Shown here in pieces: positions 29,101 through 36,263 of a DNA stretch of 64,000 bases. The stretch comes from Sphingobacterium hungaricum (GTDB lineage Bacteria > Bacteroidota > Bacteroidia > Sphingobacteriales > Sphingobacteriaceae). How positions within the stretch are numbered: position 1 is the first letter of the stretch; every line of letters begins with the position of its first letter. The DNA lies in assembly GCF_015210005.1 (NCBI RefSeq), contig NZ_MU158697.1:1-64000 (forward strand). Direction: 5' to 3'. The position numbers were made by a program, and so were the translations under genes. The notes below the pieces were generated by a model that was given only the letters and a program-made list of their open reading frames with translations, was not told the origin of the DNA and searched no databases.

Positions 29101-30185
29101 TTCAGATTGACCTCCGATACGCCAGTTTTCTGTTGATCGATTGGGTTCACAGAATTAGTCAGATTGATTTCTGCAACTTTCGTGTTCTCATCGCTATACA
29201 GTTTATTTGCATAAAGGCTATAGCGCAATTTGTAACCTTTCGCTAGTTTATCAGAACTGTTTAACAATTCAGCCGTTACTTTTAATGTTGCATTGCCATA
29301 ATTTGCATCCAAATCAGGAACAGCGACCAAGTTGCGGATCTGCACCTTCGGCTTTGCCGTCAATGAAACTGTACGAAATATTCCCGGAAGGCGAAACATA
29401 TCCTGCGCTTCGATAAAGGACGCATCGGAATTTCGATAAACTTCTACGGAAACGGTATTCTCTCCTTTAGCATTCAAATACGGCGTGATATTAAACGCAG
29501 CGAGATTGCGGGAGTTCTTAGAGAAGCCAACATATTGGCTATTGATCCATAGGTAGAAAAAGGAATCAACACCATCGAAATTGATGTAAACTTCTTTGCC
29601 TTCCCAATTCTTAGGAACGGAGAAATTCCGTTTATAGGATCCTACTTCATTTCGATAGATAAACGTTGTCCACTGCTGAGGAGGCGTACGCATCACACCG
29701 CCACGCCAATCATCCACTTTCACTTGATGCTGAAAAATGACAGGTTGGTTTACGTAAATCGGCACACCATATTTTAATGAACCATCTTTCTGAATACCAT
29801 AAATATTCCAGCTCATTGGAACCGGAACTTCGTCCCATCCAGAAACGTTATAATCTGTTTTATAGAAATCCTTTGGTCGTTCTTCAGGTGTCTTCACCCA
29901 ACTGAATTTCCATGTCCCGTTTAGCGATTTCCAATAATCGGAGTTTTCAGGGAGTACCTTTCGCGCTTGCTCTGGATTCGCAAACGAAAAGTGATAAGCA
30001 TGTGGCAACTCCTTATTCAGCGATAGCTGTTCAGGCGACTCCCATTCTTTTCCGGTCGGCGCACTTGATTTGCCATACGCGAATCCTTCTATTTTTTCCG
30101 TAACCGGAATAATTTGTCCGCAAAGCTGTACTGGTGTTGTTAGCAATAATGCGTATGTAAAATATGTTATGACTGATCTAATCAT
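26136..30185 (-). CDS. secreted glycoside hydrolase family 2 (beta-galactosidase-like) with C-terminal F5/8C domain
   Basis: The 1349-residue protein starts with a signal peptide (cleavage near LCGQ, residue 24). It has the LacZ-type domain order: jelly-roll sugar-binding domain, Ig-like domain, TIM barrel, Ig-like domain and a Bgal_small-like domain. Acid/base Glu542 is in SLGNEAGPG and the nucleophile Glu605 is in HISEYAHSMGN; NHVRNSHYPDDPYWY and GGAIWDWIDQ are further GH2 motifs. The last 140 residues or so form an F5/8 type C (CBM32-like) module with a WVDFDAG core. Beta-galactosidase is the likeliest activity. It follows the GH31 gene by 32 nt, so they are cotranscribed. Confidence 0.92.
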   Translation of the reverse strand: MIRSVITYFTYALLLTTPVQLCGQIIPVTEKIEGFAYGKSSAPTGKEWESPEQLSLNKELPHAYHFSFANPEQARKVLPENSDYWKSLNGTWKFSWVKTPEERPKDFYKTDYNVSGWDEVPVPMSWNIYGIQKDGSLKYGVPIYVNQPVIFQHQVKVDDWRGGVMRTPPQQWTTFIYRNEVGSYKRNFSVPKNWEGKEVYINFDGVDSFFYLWINSQYVGFSKNSRNLAAFNITPYLNAKGENTVSVEVYRNSDASFIEAQDMFRLPGIFRTVSLTAKPKVQIRNLVAVPDLDANYGNATLKVTAELLNSSDKLAKGYKLRYSLYANKLYSDENTKVAEINLTNSVNPIDQQKTGVSEVNLKVDHPNKWSAEQPYRYTLITELLDARGKVIDVVSTYTGFRKVEVKDTKASDDEFGLAGRYFYVNGKTVKLKGVNRHETNPEKGKVVSHEQMEKEIILMKQANINHVRNSHYPDDPYWYYLCDKYGIYLEDEANIESHEYYYGDASLSHPIEWKNAHVARNLEIVHATINHPSIIIWSLGNEAGPGNNFVAAYDAIKKVDVSRPVQYERNNSIVDIGSNQYPSIDWVREAVKGKYRLKYPFHISEYAHSMGNAAGNLIDYWDAIESTNFFMGGAIWDWIDQSMYSYNKETGERYLAYGGDFGDKPNDGTFVMNGLIFADLTPKPHYYEVRKVYQNVGVKLVDSIAGRVEIFNKNYFTSLDDYDIVWSLWKDGQEIQRGTNFKNRIPSIAPRAKQLVEIPYEFQQLDPQSEYFVKVQFIWKNDQLWAKKGDVQMEEQMRIKESTSIPSIAEVAQGNELSVKEEGNFQLISGKDFAVKFDNLSGTIYNLSYQNKTVIRDGEGPKLDALRAPLDNDNWAYQQWFEKGLHNLKHRALSSTSYHREDGAYVIAYTMESQAPNGGTIRGGSSGTYTIQENADHSFGEEDFKFMSNYIWTIYKDGSIELESSITSNNSSVVLPHIGFAMQLPESFKNYSYYGRGPMNNYADRKTGQFIQRYSSTVSDQFVQWPKPQSTGNREEVRYASLIDDAGDGVVFVAKDKFSTSALPWSELEMTLAPHIYQLPKSTGTHLYLLADVTGLGGNSCGQGPPLEQDRVKADPHTFGFIIRPVRKSNDKEQAKVKVAGEMPITISRDKNGLVSIATEDANAKLQYQIGNGKVQNYFTPFNLREGGMVQAWYPENEKLIAQVSFPKIESIPMEILSASSQERGEGNAEHLIDGDPSTIWHTMYSVTVAQYPHWVDFDAGTTKKIKGFTYLPRQDGSNGHIKTYKIQLSSDGKNWSEAVAGGEFDKGKGLKTISLSKPIEARYIRFTALSSQNGQDFASGAEFVVLAE

Positions 30186-30217
30186 CTGTTTTTATTAAAG
30201 AACGACCCATGTCGCTT

Positions 30218-33200
30218 TTACCATGTAATTGTATGTAAGTTTTTGTCAACCAAAATTCCATCAATGGCTTTCAGGTCGAATTTGACTGAGCGCTGCGCTT
30301 TCAATGTAATGCGAAACAGATCTGCTGTTCCCGATAGGGTTTGCTCATTGCCTATATTCACAAAGGTCGGATACAATGCTTTGACCCCATTGGTATGCAA
30401 GCGGTCGTTCGTCAGGTTATCCATCGCTTTCATTCCTATCAATTCCGTAGAGATGAAATCATAATCTGCCGGATTGTAAGGCAATGCAAAACTCAGGGCA
30501 TTGATATTTTTCAAATCAGTTCCGCTGACAAGAATCGTGACTAATTCATCGGGCTTGTAAGTTGCTTTGTCTGGGGTTAGCGAAATCGTTCCTTCTGGAT
30601 TGGATGATGCATTCGCCTTGACGCCTCCATTTAATTGCGTAGCAACCACAGAAATATCATACGCATCGATTAGGTTATTTTTGTTGATGTCGCCAACACT
30701 TACGTAACCCTCGAAATCGCTATCACCTAAACGAAGTCCGGTATAATTCGTGTATGAAGTCAAATCATTGCGATCGATCAGTCCATCGCTGTTAATATCT
30801 CCAGGAATAAAGCTTTCGGTTCCCGGAACTTTAAACACATAGAGCTCTCTTCCGGACCCAAAACCGCCTACCGCTTCGCTAACTTCCAGTTTGATGTAGC
30901 GAGCTGTAGGTTGATCAACAAAATTGATAATTTTAGTCGAATCCGTATTGCTCCACTTGAATGCAGTAATTTCTTTCCAGTCGGTCTTATTCAAACTTGT
31001 GTAAACCTTTCCGGCTAGGATTATTCCATTTCCTCGTCCCGAACGTGGTAAGTAATGGAATTTGTCCAACTGATTGATGGAATGTAAATCGATAACCATG
31101 TCAAATGGAACAGCTTTGGTTCCCCATTTGGTATGCCACATGTTCCCTTCGTCGAAGTCAAATAACTGCGCCACGCCAGCCCCCCCTTGGTCTTCGACAC
31201 TGAGCTGTGCGCTGATGCCATGAATAGCAAATTCCAAAGGATTCGACTTGGTCGTTGCGGAGAAGGATACCCAATCGGAAACGCCTTCTTTATTGACCGA
31301 CCGAATTTTAAATGTGTAGTCCGTTTCTTCTTTCAAGTTATCAAAAAGAAAATGATCTTGCTTGATTGTACTATACAACAGATCATTAAATTCAATTTCG
31401 TAATAATCCGCATTCGCGACAGCATCCCAAGATGGTTGCAAGGTATAGGCCTCACGGTTTTCTTCAGACACCCTAGCATTGGGAGGCGAAGTCAACGCAC
31501 CCGTTTTGTTGGTCAGCTGATTTGCCAGCTGAAGCTGAAATCCAGCTATCGTGAGTTCAATCCCATTTACCGTGACATCCGTTTCTGTGAGTTGGACAAG
31601 AAGCTGTGGATTTTTGGTAAGTACTGTTTTCGCAAATTCCGAACCCTCAGTTGCGAAACGGTTTATTGTCGGCGAAGCCTCATAATAAAACACATTCTGG
31701 CCTACCTGAAATTCTTCTTTACTCTTAGCTTCAGTCAGGCGGATTGATTTATTGCCAATCTTCGCTGTGAGTTTCTTCGGCCTTTGCGAGACATTGACAA
31801 TAAAGGATGTCGCTTTCCTTTTGTGGAAACCTTTAAAGTTCCCTTCAGTCGGATAGATGGTCAGTTTAGCCAAGCCGTTTCCATTCGCATCGGATTCGAT
31901 GCGTGTCGTCGTGCCTTCACCTGCTTTGTATGCTTCAGTTACACCATCATCGTCGTATTCGGTAAACACGCTTATTCCGGCAGGATAAAATTCATAGCTA
32001 CGTCTTGTCGAATCAATTTCGCTCACATTGTTGTTTGGGTTTGTTATTGGAATAATGGAGCCTGCTTTGACAAATACCGGAAGTTTCCAGATTGGTGCAT
32101 CGAAGTTATTGATGACCCGATTTCCTTCATAGGATTGCGCAGCAAAATAATCATACCATTGCCCTTCTGGCAGGTAAATATTATCCCTTTGGTCATTGCC
32201 CTGCTCGTCAGCTTTTGTATTCTGATAAATCGGCGCCACAAGAAATGCAGAACCGTACATAAACTGGTATTGCGTGGATTTTCCTAAGGTATAAGCGTTC
32301 GCATTTTCCAGAAACATCGCGCGAATCATTGGCAAACCCGTTACAGACTCGTGCGCAATGCTGTACGTATAAGGCATTAGAATCGATTTGAGTTTCAGGT
32401 AAGTCCGGTTAATGGATGTATACGGCTCTCCCAATGCATGTGGATATTTTTCATTCGAACCCCAACCGTCCATGTTCAATTCCATGGGCGTAAAAGTTTT
32501 CCATTGAAAATCACGGGTATTGATTGTTGCATTTTTACCGCCAAAAATACCGTCCATATCGGACGAGATATTCGGCTGTCCAGATAAGCCCGAACCGATA
32601 TACGTCGGGATATGAAAACGAATATATTCCCAAATACCACCTGTTTGGTCGCCCGACCAGATGGTCGCATAGCGCTGTGTTCCTGCCCAACCATCTAAGG
32701 AAATAATAAACGGCCGAGCATTATTGCCATAGTAAGACATGATTTGTCCTGCATCAGTTACGCCATTTAAACCGAAAGAATAGCCAGGACCTACCCAAGC
32801 CACATCGGTTTTCAAAACCCGAACACCTGCGTCGCGCACTTCTTTGACAATGTCGCGTTGCAATAAAGCAGAAATTTCTGGTTTCGGATGCAAGTCTGAT
32901 TGTGTCCAAAGACCGATCTGCACGCCTTTTTGGCGTGCATAATCGCCAAATGTTTTTAGGTTCTGTATATTTCCGTCGAGCGTTTCGGTTTGACCATATC
33001 CTGCACCGTATCCATCATTTGGCGAAATCCAGCCAAGAGGCATATCCTGAGCTATATACCGATCGATAACCGCTCTCGCAGAAAACTGATAATTTTCAAG
33101 TTCACCATTTAAAGATTCTTTGGTTCCTCCGTTATCCTTTTGCGATTCGTTGTATCGCTTCCCATCTTCGAATAGAATTCCTTTTTCATCTTCTTTCCAA

Positions 33201-34087
33201 TAATCCCGGTTATATGCATTTAGATGTCCTTGATAAAATCCGAATTTGGGAATCAGCACGGGGTTTCCGGTCAGTTGATAGAACTTTTGCAATAGAGGAA
33301 CAGCACCTTGATCAAAGAAAAGAAATACGTCTAGGTAATCGGTTTCATGGTAAGCTTCGACCAAATTATTCTGCTTGGACGCGAAGTCATAACGGCCTTT
33401 TTTAAAGGTATGCCATAACAGACCATAACCCTTGGTCGACCAGTAGAACGGCGTTGGCGAAGCCACCCCACCGTCGGTCCAGCTATTTTGGTTTTCGATC
33501 GAAATGGCTTTTCCTTTATGAGAAAAACGTCCATTCTGTACGCCTCCGCCATAAAAGAATTCATCGGGCTGTTCTTTGAACGTCAAGGTCACGCGATCTT
33601 TGTCAAATTGTATGGGTTTCGCAAATGCGAATGCTTCCTGATTTGTCTTTTTATCTTTGGCGGAAATTAAATTGCTTGCTTTATCGATGGATAGCGTAAT
33701 GCTAGCAGTCTGTATGATAAGCGCTGTCGCATTTTCAGCATAAGCGAGATCGAGCGAAGCGGAACGTGGATTTTCCACCAAGATTTTTGCTTCTGGATTT
33801 GCTTTCGGATCACGTATAATTCCACCTTGGTTGTCCTGAAAAAGGCGAACGATCTGATCGGAATAGAAGTCGAGCCATAGGCGCGTGTTATTCGAGTACA
33901 GAATTTCAATCGTCGAAGGATTGATTTGCTTGACGCTGCTGATTTTAATAGGATCGTTCTGTTCCTGTGCAGCCCTAGCTGTACGAATAGCTGCAGAACT
34001 TGTTAGCGTACCGCCGCAAAATAAGGCCAATAAAGCAATACGAATTGTCTTCGAAATTAGCAATCGGCTAAAGAGATTTTTTTTCAT
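30218..34087 (-). CDS. secreted multimodular GH31 glycosidase with FN3, F5/8C, dockerin-like and cohesin-like domains
   Basis: The 1289-residue protein has a signal peptide (about 1-40) and a GH31 catalytic unit: nucleophile Asp428 in VLKTDVAW, acid/base Asp480 in IWSGDQTG, and a DUF5110-like domain around 690-760. An FN3 domain (about 850-945) and an F5/8C module (about 950-1085) follow. A dockerin-like pair of calcium loops comes next (GDINSDGLIDRNDL and GDINKNNLIDAYDI, about 1093-1150), then a cohesin-like beta-sandwich (about 1163-1289). The GWISPNDGYGAGYGQT segment and this architecture recall GH31 alpha-N-acetylgalactosaminidases of Enterococcus, so a mucin-type glycan is a plausible substrate; alpha-glucosidase or xylosidase remain alternatives. 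Confidence 0.9.
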   Translation of the reverse strand: MKKNLFSRLLISKTIRIALLALFCGGTLTSSAAIRTARAAQEQNDPIKISSVKQINPSTIEILYSNNTRLWLDFYSDQIVRLFQDNQGGIIRDPKANPEAKILVENPRSASLDLAYAENATALIIQTASITLSIDKASNLISAKDKKTNQEAFAFAKPIQFDKDRVTLTFKEQPDEFFYGGGVQNGRFSHKGKAISIENQNSWTDGGVASPTPFYWSTKGYGLLWHTFKKGRYDFASKQNNLVEAYHETDYLDVFLFFDQGAVPLLQKFYQLTGNPVLIPKFGFYQGHLNAYNRDYWKEDEKGILFEDGKRYNESQKDNGGTKESLNGELENYQFSARAVIDRYIAQDMPLGWISPNDGYGAGYGQTETLDGNIQNLKTFGDYARQKGVQIGLWTQSDLHPKPEISALLQRDIVKEVRDAGVRVLKTDVAWVGPGYSFGLNGVTDAGQIMSYYGNNARPFIISLDGWAGTQRYATIWSGDQTGGIWEYIRFHIPTYIGSGLSGQPNISSDMDGIFGGKNATINTRDFQWKTFTPMELNMDGWGSNEKYPHALGEPYTSINRTYLKLKSILMPYTYSIAHESVTGLPMIRAMFLENANAYTLGKSTQYQFMYGSAFLVAPIYQNTKADEQGNDQRDNIYLPEGQWYDYFAAQSYEGNRVINNFDAPIWKLPVFVKAGSIIPITNPNNNVSEIDSTRRSYEFYPAGISVFTEYDDDGVTEAYKAGEGTTTRIESDANGNGLAKLTIYPTEGNFKGFHKRKATSFIVNVSQRPKKLTAKIGNKSIRLTEAKSKEEFQVGQNVFYYEASPTINRFATEGSEFAKTVLTKNPQLLVQLTETDVTVNGIELTIAGFQLQLANQLTNKTGALTSPPNARVSEENREAYTLQPSWDAVANADYYEIEFNDLLYSTIKQDHFLFDNLKEETDYTFKIRSVNKEGVSDWVSFSATTKSNPLEFAIHGISAQLSVEDQGGAGVAQLFDFDEGNMWHTKWGTKAVPFDMVIDLHSINQLDKFHYLPRSGRGNGIILAGKVYTSLNKTDWKEITAFKWSNTDSTKIINFVDQPTARYIKLEVSEAVGGFGSGRELYVFKVPGTESFIPGDINSDGLIDRNDLTSYTNYTGLRLGDSDFEGYVSVGDINKNNLIDAYDISVVATQLNGGVKANASSNPEGTISLTPDKATYKPDELVTILVSGTDLKNINALSFALPYNPADYDFISTELIGMKAMDNLTNDRLHTNGVKALYPTFVNIGNEQTLSGTADLFRITLKAQRSVKFDLKAIDGILVDKNLHTITW

Positions 34088-34162
34088 GCAAAGATTAATG
34101 TATTGAGCGTACTGATTAATCTGCTTTAAAAAAGGTGATTTGTTGTTTGTCGGCTAAAAATA

Positions 34163-34170
34163 CAAATCTA
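34163..34170 (-). promoter_or_regulatory. candidate -7 box of the GH31-GH2 operon
   Basis: On the minus strand TAGATTTG matches TAnnTTTG, 76 nt upstream of the GH31 ATG. No clear -33 TTG. Confidence 0.4.
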
Positions 34171-34283
34171 AGGCTAGAAAAGAAATCATTTGGACATTAA
34201 TTTGGGGATAAAATGCTATGTCACTTGTATTTTACAAGTACAATCGATTGCGTAGAATAGATCGGAGATATGAGATGTGAGAA

Positions 34284-34667
34284 CTGTTCGATAGCCTCCG
34301 AAGGGAGATTTGCAATCCCGTAATATCAGCGCGCATTACAAATCCGCTTTTATCAGGAATTCAGGATGACCCTTCGGAACATCCTGAATAGCGTCGCTGT
34401 TCGATAGCATCCGAAGGGAGATGTCGAACTTTAAATAAAAAGGGATTTGCAATCCCGTAATTCTAGGGCGGATTGCAAATCCGCATTAATCAGAAATTCA
34501 GGATGTCCCTTCGGAACATCCTGAATAGCGTCGCTGTTCGATAGCATCCGAAGGGAGATGTCGAACTTTAAATAAAAAGGGATTTGCAATCCCGTAATTC
34601 TAGTGCGGATTGCAAATCCGCTTTTATCAGAAATTCAGGATGACCCTTCGGAACATCCTGAATAGCG
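34284..34667. repeat. three tandem copies of the palindrome-rich repeat unit (period 137 nt)
   Basis: Two near-identical 137-nt copies (34394-34530 and 34531-34667) follow a shorter one (34284-34393) that lacks the GTCGAACTTTAAATAAAAA segment. Units contain TCGCTGTTCGATAGCATCCG, AGGGATTTGCAATCCC, GCGGATTGCAAATCCGC and TTCAGGATG...CATCCTGAA, the same palindromes as at 25721-26095 and in the same orientation. The near identity of the last two copies points to recent duplication. No ORF uses this DNA. Confidence 0.88.
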
Positions 34668-34696
34668 TAGAAAAAACATGCTTTTTTTTCGATTGT

Positions 34697-34868
34697 ACCC
34701 ATCGGAACACAGTCACCGTGGCACAAGCACACTCATCCGACCCATCGGAACACCCTGACCGTGGCACAAGCACACCCATCCAACCCTTCGGAACATAGCG
34801 ACCGTGGCACAAGTACACCCTTCCGACCCATCGGGACATAGTTACCGTGGCACAAGTACAGCCTTTCG
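34697..34868. repeat. four contiguous 43-bp tandem repeats
   Basis: Units at 34697-34739, 34740-34782, 34783-34825 and 34826-34868 share ACCCATCGGAACA, ACCGTGGCACAAG and a TACAC/CACAC-then-TCCG end. Substitutions are scattered and no indels occur. The period is not a multiple of three, so a minus-strand open frame across it changes frame from unit to unit and is not a repeat protein. There are no unique spacers, so this is not a CRISPR array. The repeat is unlike the palindromic units next to it. Confidence 0.88.
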
Positions 34869-34890
34869 ATGTATTAATTTGCTTATTCCT

Positions 34891-34949
34891 GCACACGCGG
34901 AACCCGTGCGCTAGCGAGGCTAGCGAAATTTTTAACAGCCTGAAAGGGT
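34891..34949. repeat. CACACGCGGAAC...GCGCTAGCGA element, right copy
   Basis: GCACACGCGGAACCCGTGCGCTAGCGA, followed by a TAGCGAAAT duplication and TTTAACAGCCTGAAAGG, matches 25651-25700 in the same orientation. Here CACACGCGG...CCCGTGCG is more clearly self-complementary. It lies just after the 3' end of the secreted oxidoreductase gene. Confidence 0.7.
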
Positions 34950-34959
34950 TTTTACCTTT

Positions 34960-36126
34960 TTAATTTTTACTTTTTAATTTCAAATTACTCGCATATCTAC
35001 TGCCGCCGTCATCGTCCGTATCGACCGCAACAGCTGTCGATAAGAAAATCGTTTTCTGTTGTTTGGCGGATTGCATGGCTGCTTCGAGAATTTCTACGGC
35101 AATGGTGTTGATGGCTAGTCCGTATAAATCATTTTTTTCTAAAACTAAAGAGCCATTGACAACTGCAGCCAAGAACGAGAATGGGTCATTAAATGGTGAT
35201 GGACGTTTATCAAGCGTAATGGTTTCTTCGGGTTGGCGTTCTTCCAAACGCTGACGAACCGTTGTTGGGTTGACGGCAATGGCGTAACCCTTTGTGCCGA
35301 AAACTTCCATATCCTTTCTGGAAAAAGTCCAGTTCCACGACCCTTGGATAATGCATTGCGCCTTTGGATATTGCAGAATAATGGAAGCTTCATCATCTAC
35401 ATTCGTGTAGATTTCGGGTTTGTTCTGATGGATAACAGCAGTTACGGAAACAGGTCTTTCGCCGTCCATTAGCCAGGTCATTAAATTAGCGCCGTAACAT
35501 CCAAAATCAACAAGCGCACCTGCTCCATTCTTTTTCGGGTCGGTCAGGATGTCGAGAAATTCCTTGCTGACACCGATTTCTTTTGGCCCTTGATGCCCAT
35601 CATTGACCATCACTTTTCGAATTTCGCCAAGCTTCCCTTGCTCTGCCAAGCTTTTCAGCTCTTGATTGCTTTGATACCATGACGTTTCAAAATTGGTCAG
35701 CACATGTATTTGGTGTTTTTCTGCCAGTGCTCCTATTTCTTTGGCATCGGCTAGCGTGGTTGCCAATGGTTTTTCGACCATGACATGTATTTTGCGAGGC
35801 GCGGCAGCGCGTACCAGCGCGATGTGCTCGCTGATTGCGCCAAAAGCAGCCACTGCTTCGGGTTTCAGCTTATCCAGCATGTCTTCCAAATTGGTATAGA
35901 ACATGGCTTTGTCGAGGTTGTAGCGCTTTGCATAGCGCTCGATAAGTTCGGGATTGGTTTCAAAAATTCCGATGAGCTCGACATCCTTTTTGTCCTTTCG
36001 ATTAAAAATCCAGTCGACATGGCCATGGCTTAAGCCAGCGATAGCAAGTTTTAATGGAACTTCGGCGAAAGCTGCCGTGATACTAAAAAAGAAGAGCAGG
36101 CTGCAAAGGATTGGCTTCATAGTCAT
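34960..36126 (-). CDS. secreted Gfo/Idh/MocA-family oxidoreductase
   Basis: A Sec signal peptide (about 1-21, MKPILCSLLFFFSITAAFA) precedes a Rossmann domain and the Gfo/Idh/MocA alpha/beta domain, 388 residues in all. The family's VEKPLATT motif supplies the active-site Lys, and GALVDFGCYGANLMTWL is the substrate-pocket helix. Relatives oxidise or reduce sugars and inositols with NAD(P); some exported members are retaining glycosidases (GH109) that use bound NAD. A periplasmic member beside GH2/GH31 genes suggests sugar processing. The last ten residues (SNLKLKSKN and stop) are encoded by AT-rich filler that recurs beside the repeats, so the C-terminus may have been altered. Start could be Met1 or Met3. 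Confidence 0.82.
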   Translation of the reverse strand: MTMKPILCSLLFFFSITAAFAEVPLKLAIAGLSHGHVDWIFNRKDKKDVELIGIFETNPELIERYAKRYNLDKAMFYTNLEDMLDKLKPEAVAAFGAISEHIALVRAAAPRKIHVMVEKPLATTLADAKEIGALAEKHQIHVLTNFETSWYQSNQELKSLAEQGKLGEIRKVMVNDGHQGPKEIGVSKEFLDILTDPKKNGAGALVDFGCYGANLMTWLMDGERPVSVTAVIHQNKPEIYTNVDDEASIILQYPKAQCIIQGSWNWTFSRKDMEVFGTKGYAIAVNPTTVRQRLEERQPEETITLDKRPSPFNDPFSFLAAVVNGSLVLEKNDLYGLAINTIAVEILEAAMQSAKQQKTIFLSTAVAVDTDDDGGSRYASNLKLKSKN

Positions 36127-36263
36127 TATTTATTTGGATGTTTTAAGATAGGGATTAATTCTTAAAATCCAATAGTTAGCGCGCTAAGAATTCATTCCGC
36201 GAAGCGGCAATGAACGATAAGAAGGCTAATGTCCCATGACAATGATGAACTGCAGCGAAGGAA

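Noticed and set aside
31187..32287. Plus-strand ORFs of 186 and 167 residues inside the GH31 gene
   Set aside because: Antisense shadows of a well-supported GH31 coding frame; no recognisable motif.
34281..34868. Possible CRISPR array
   Set aside because: The 137-nt units repeat over their entire length and the 43-bp units are contiguous. Neither has unique spacers, and no cas genes are present.
34627..34896. 89-residue minus-strand ORF with Cys-rich look across the 43-bp repeats
   Set aside because: It crosses from repeat to repeat in changing frames (43 is not divisible by 3), starts in repeat DNA and has no protein-like features.
25612..36126. Polysaccharide utilisation locus
   Set aside because: There is no SusC/SusD pair, hybrid two-component system or ECF sigma factor; only the two hydrolases and one oxidoreductase are present.
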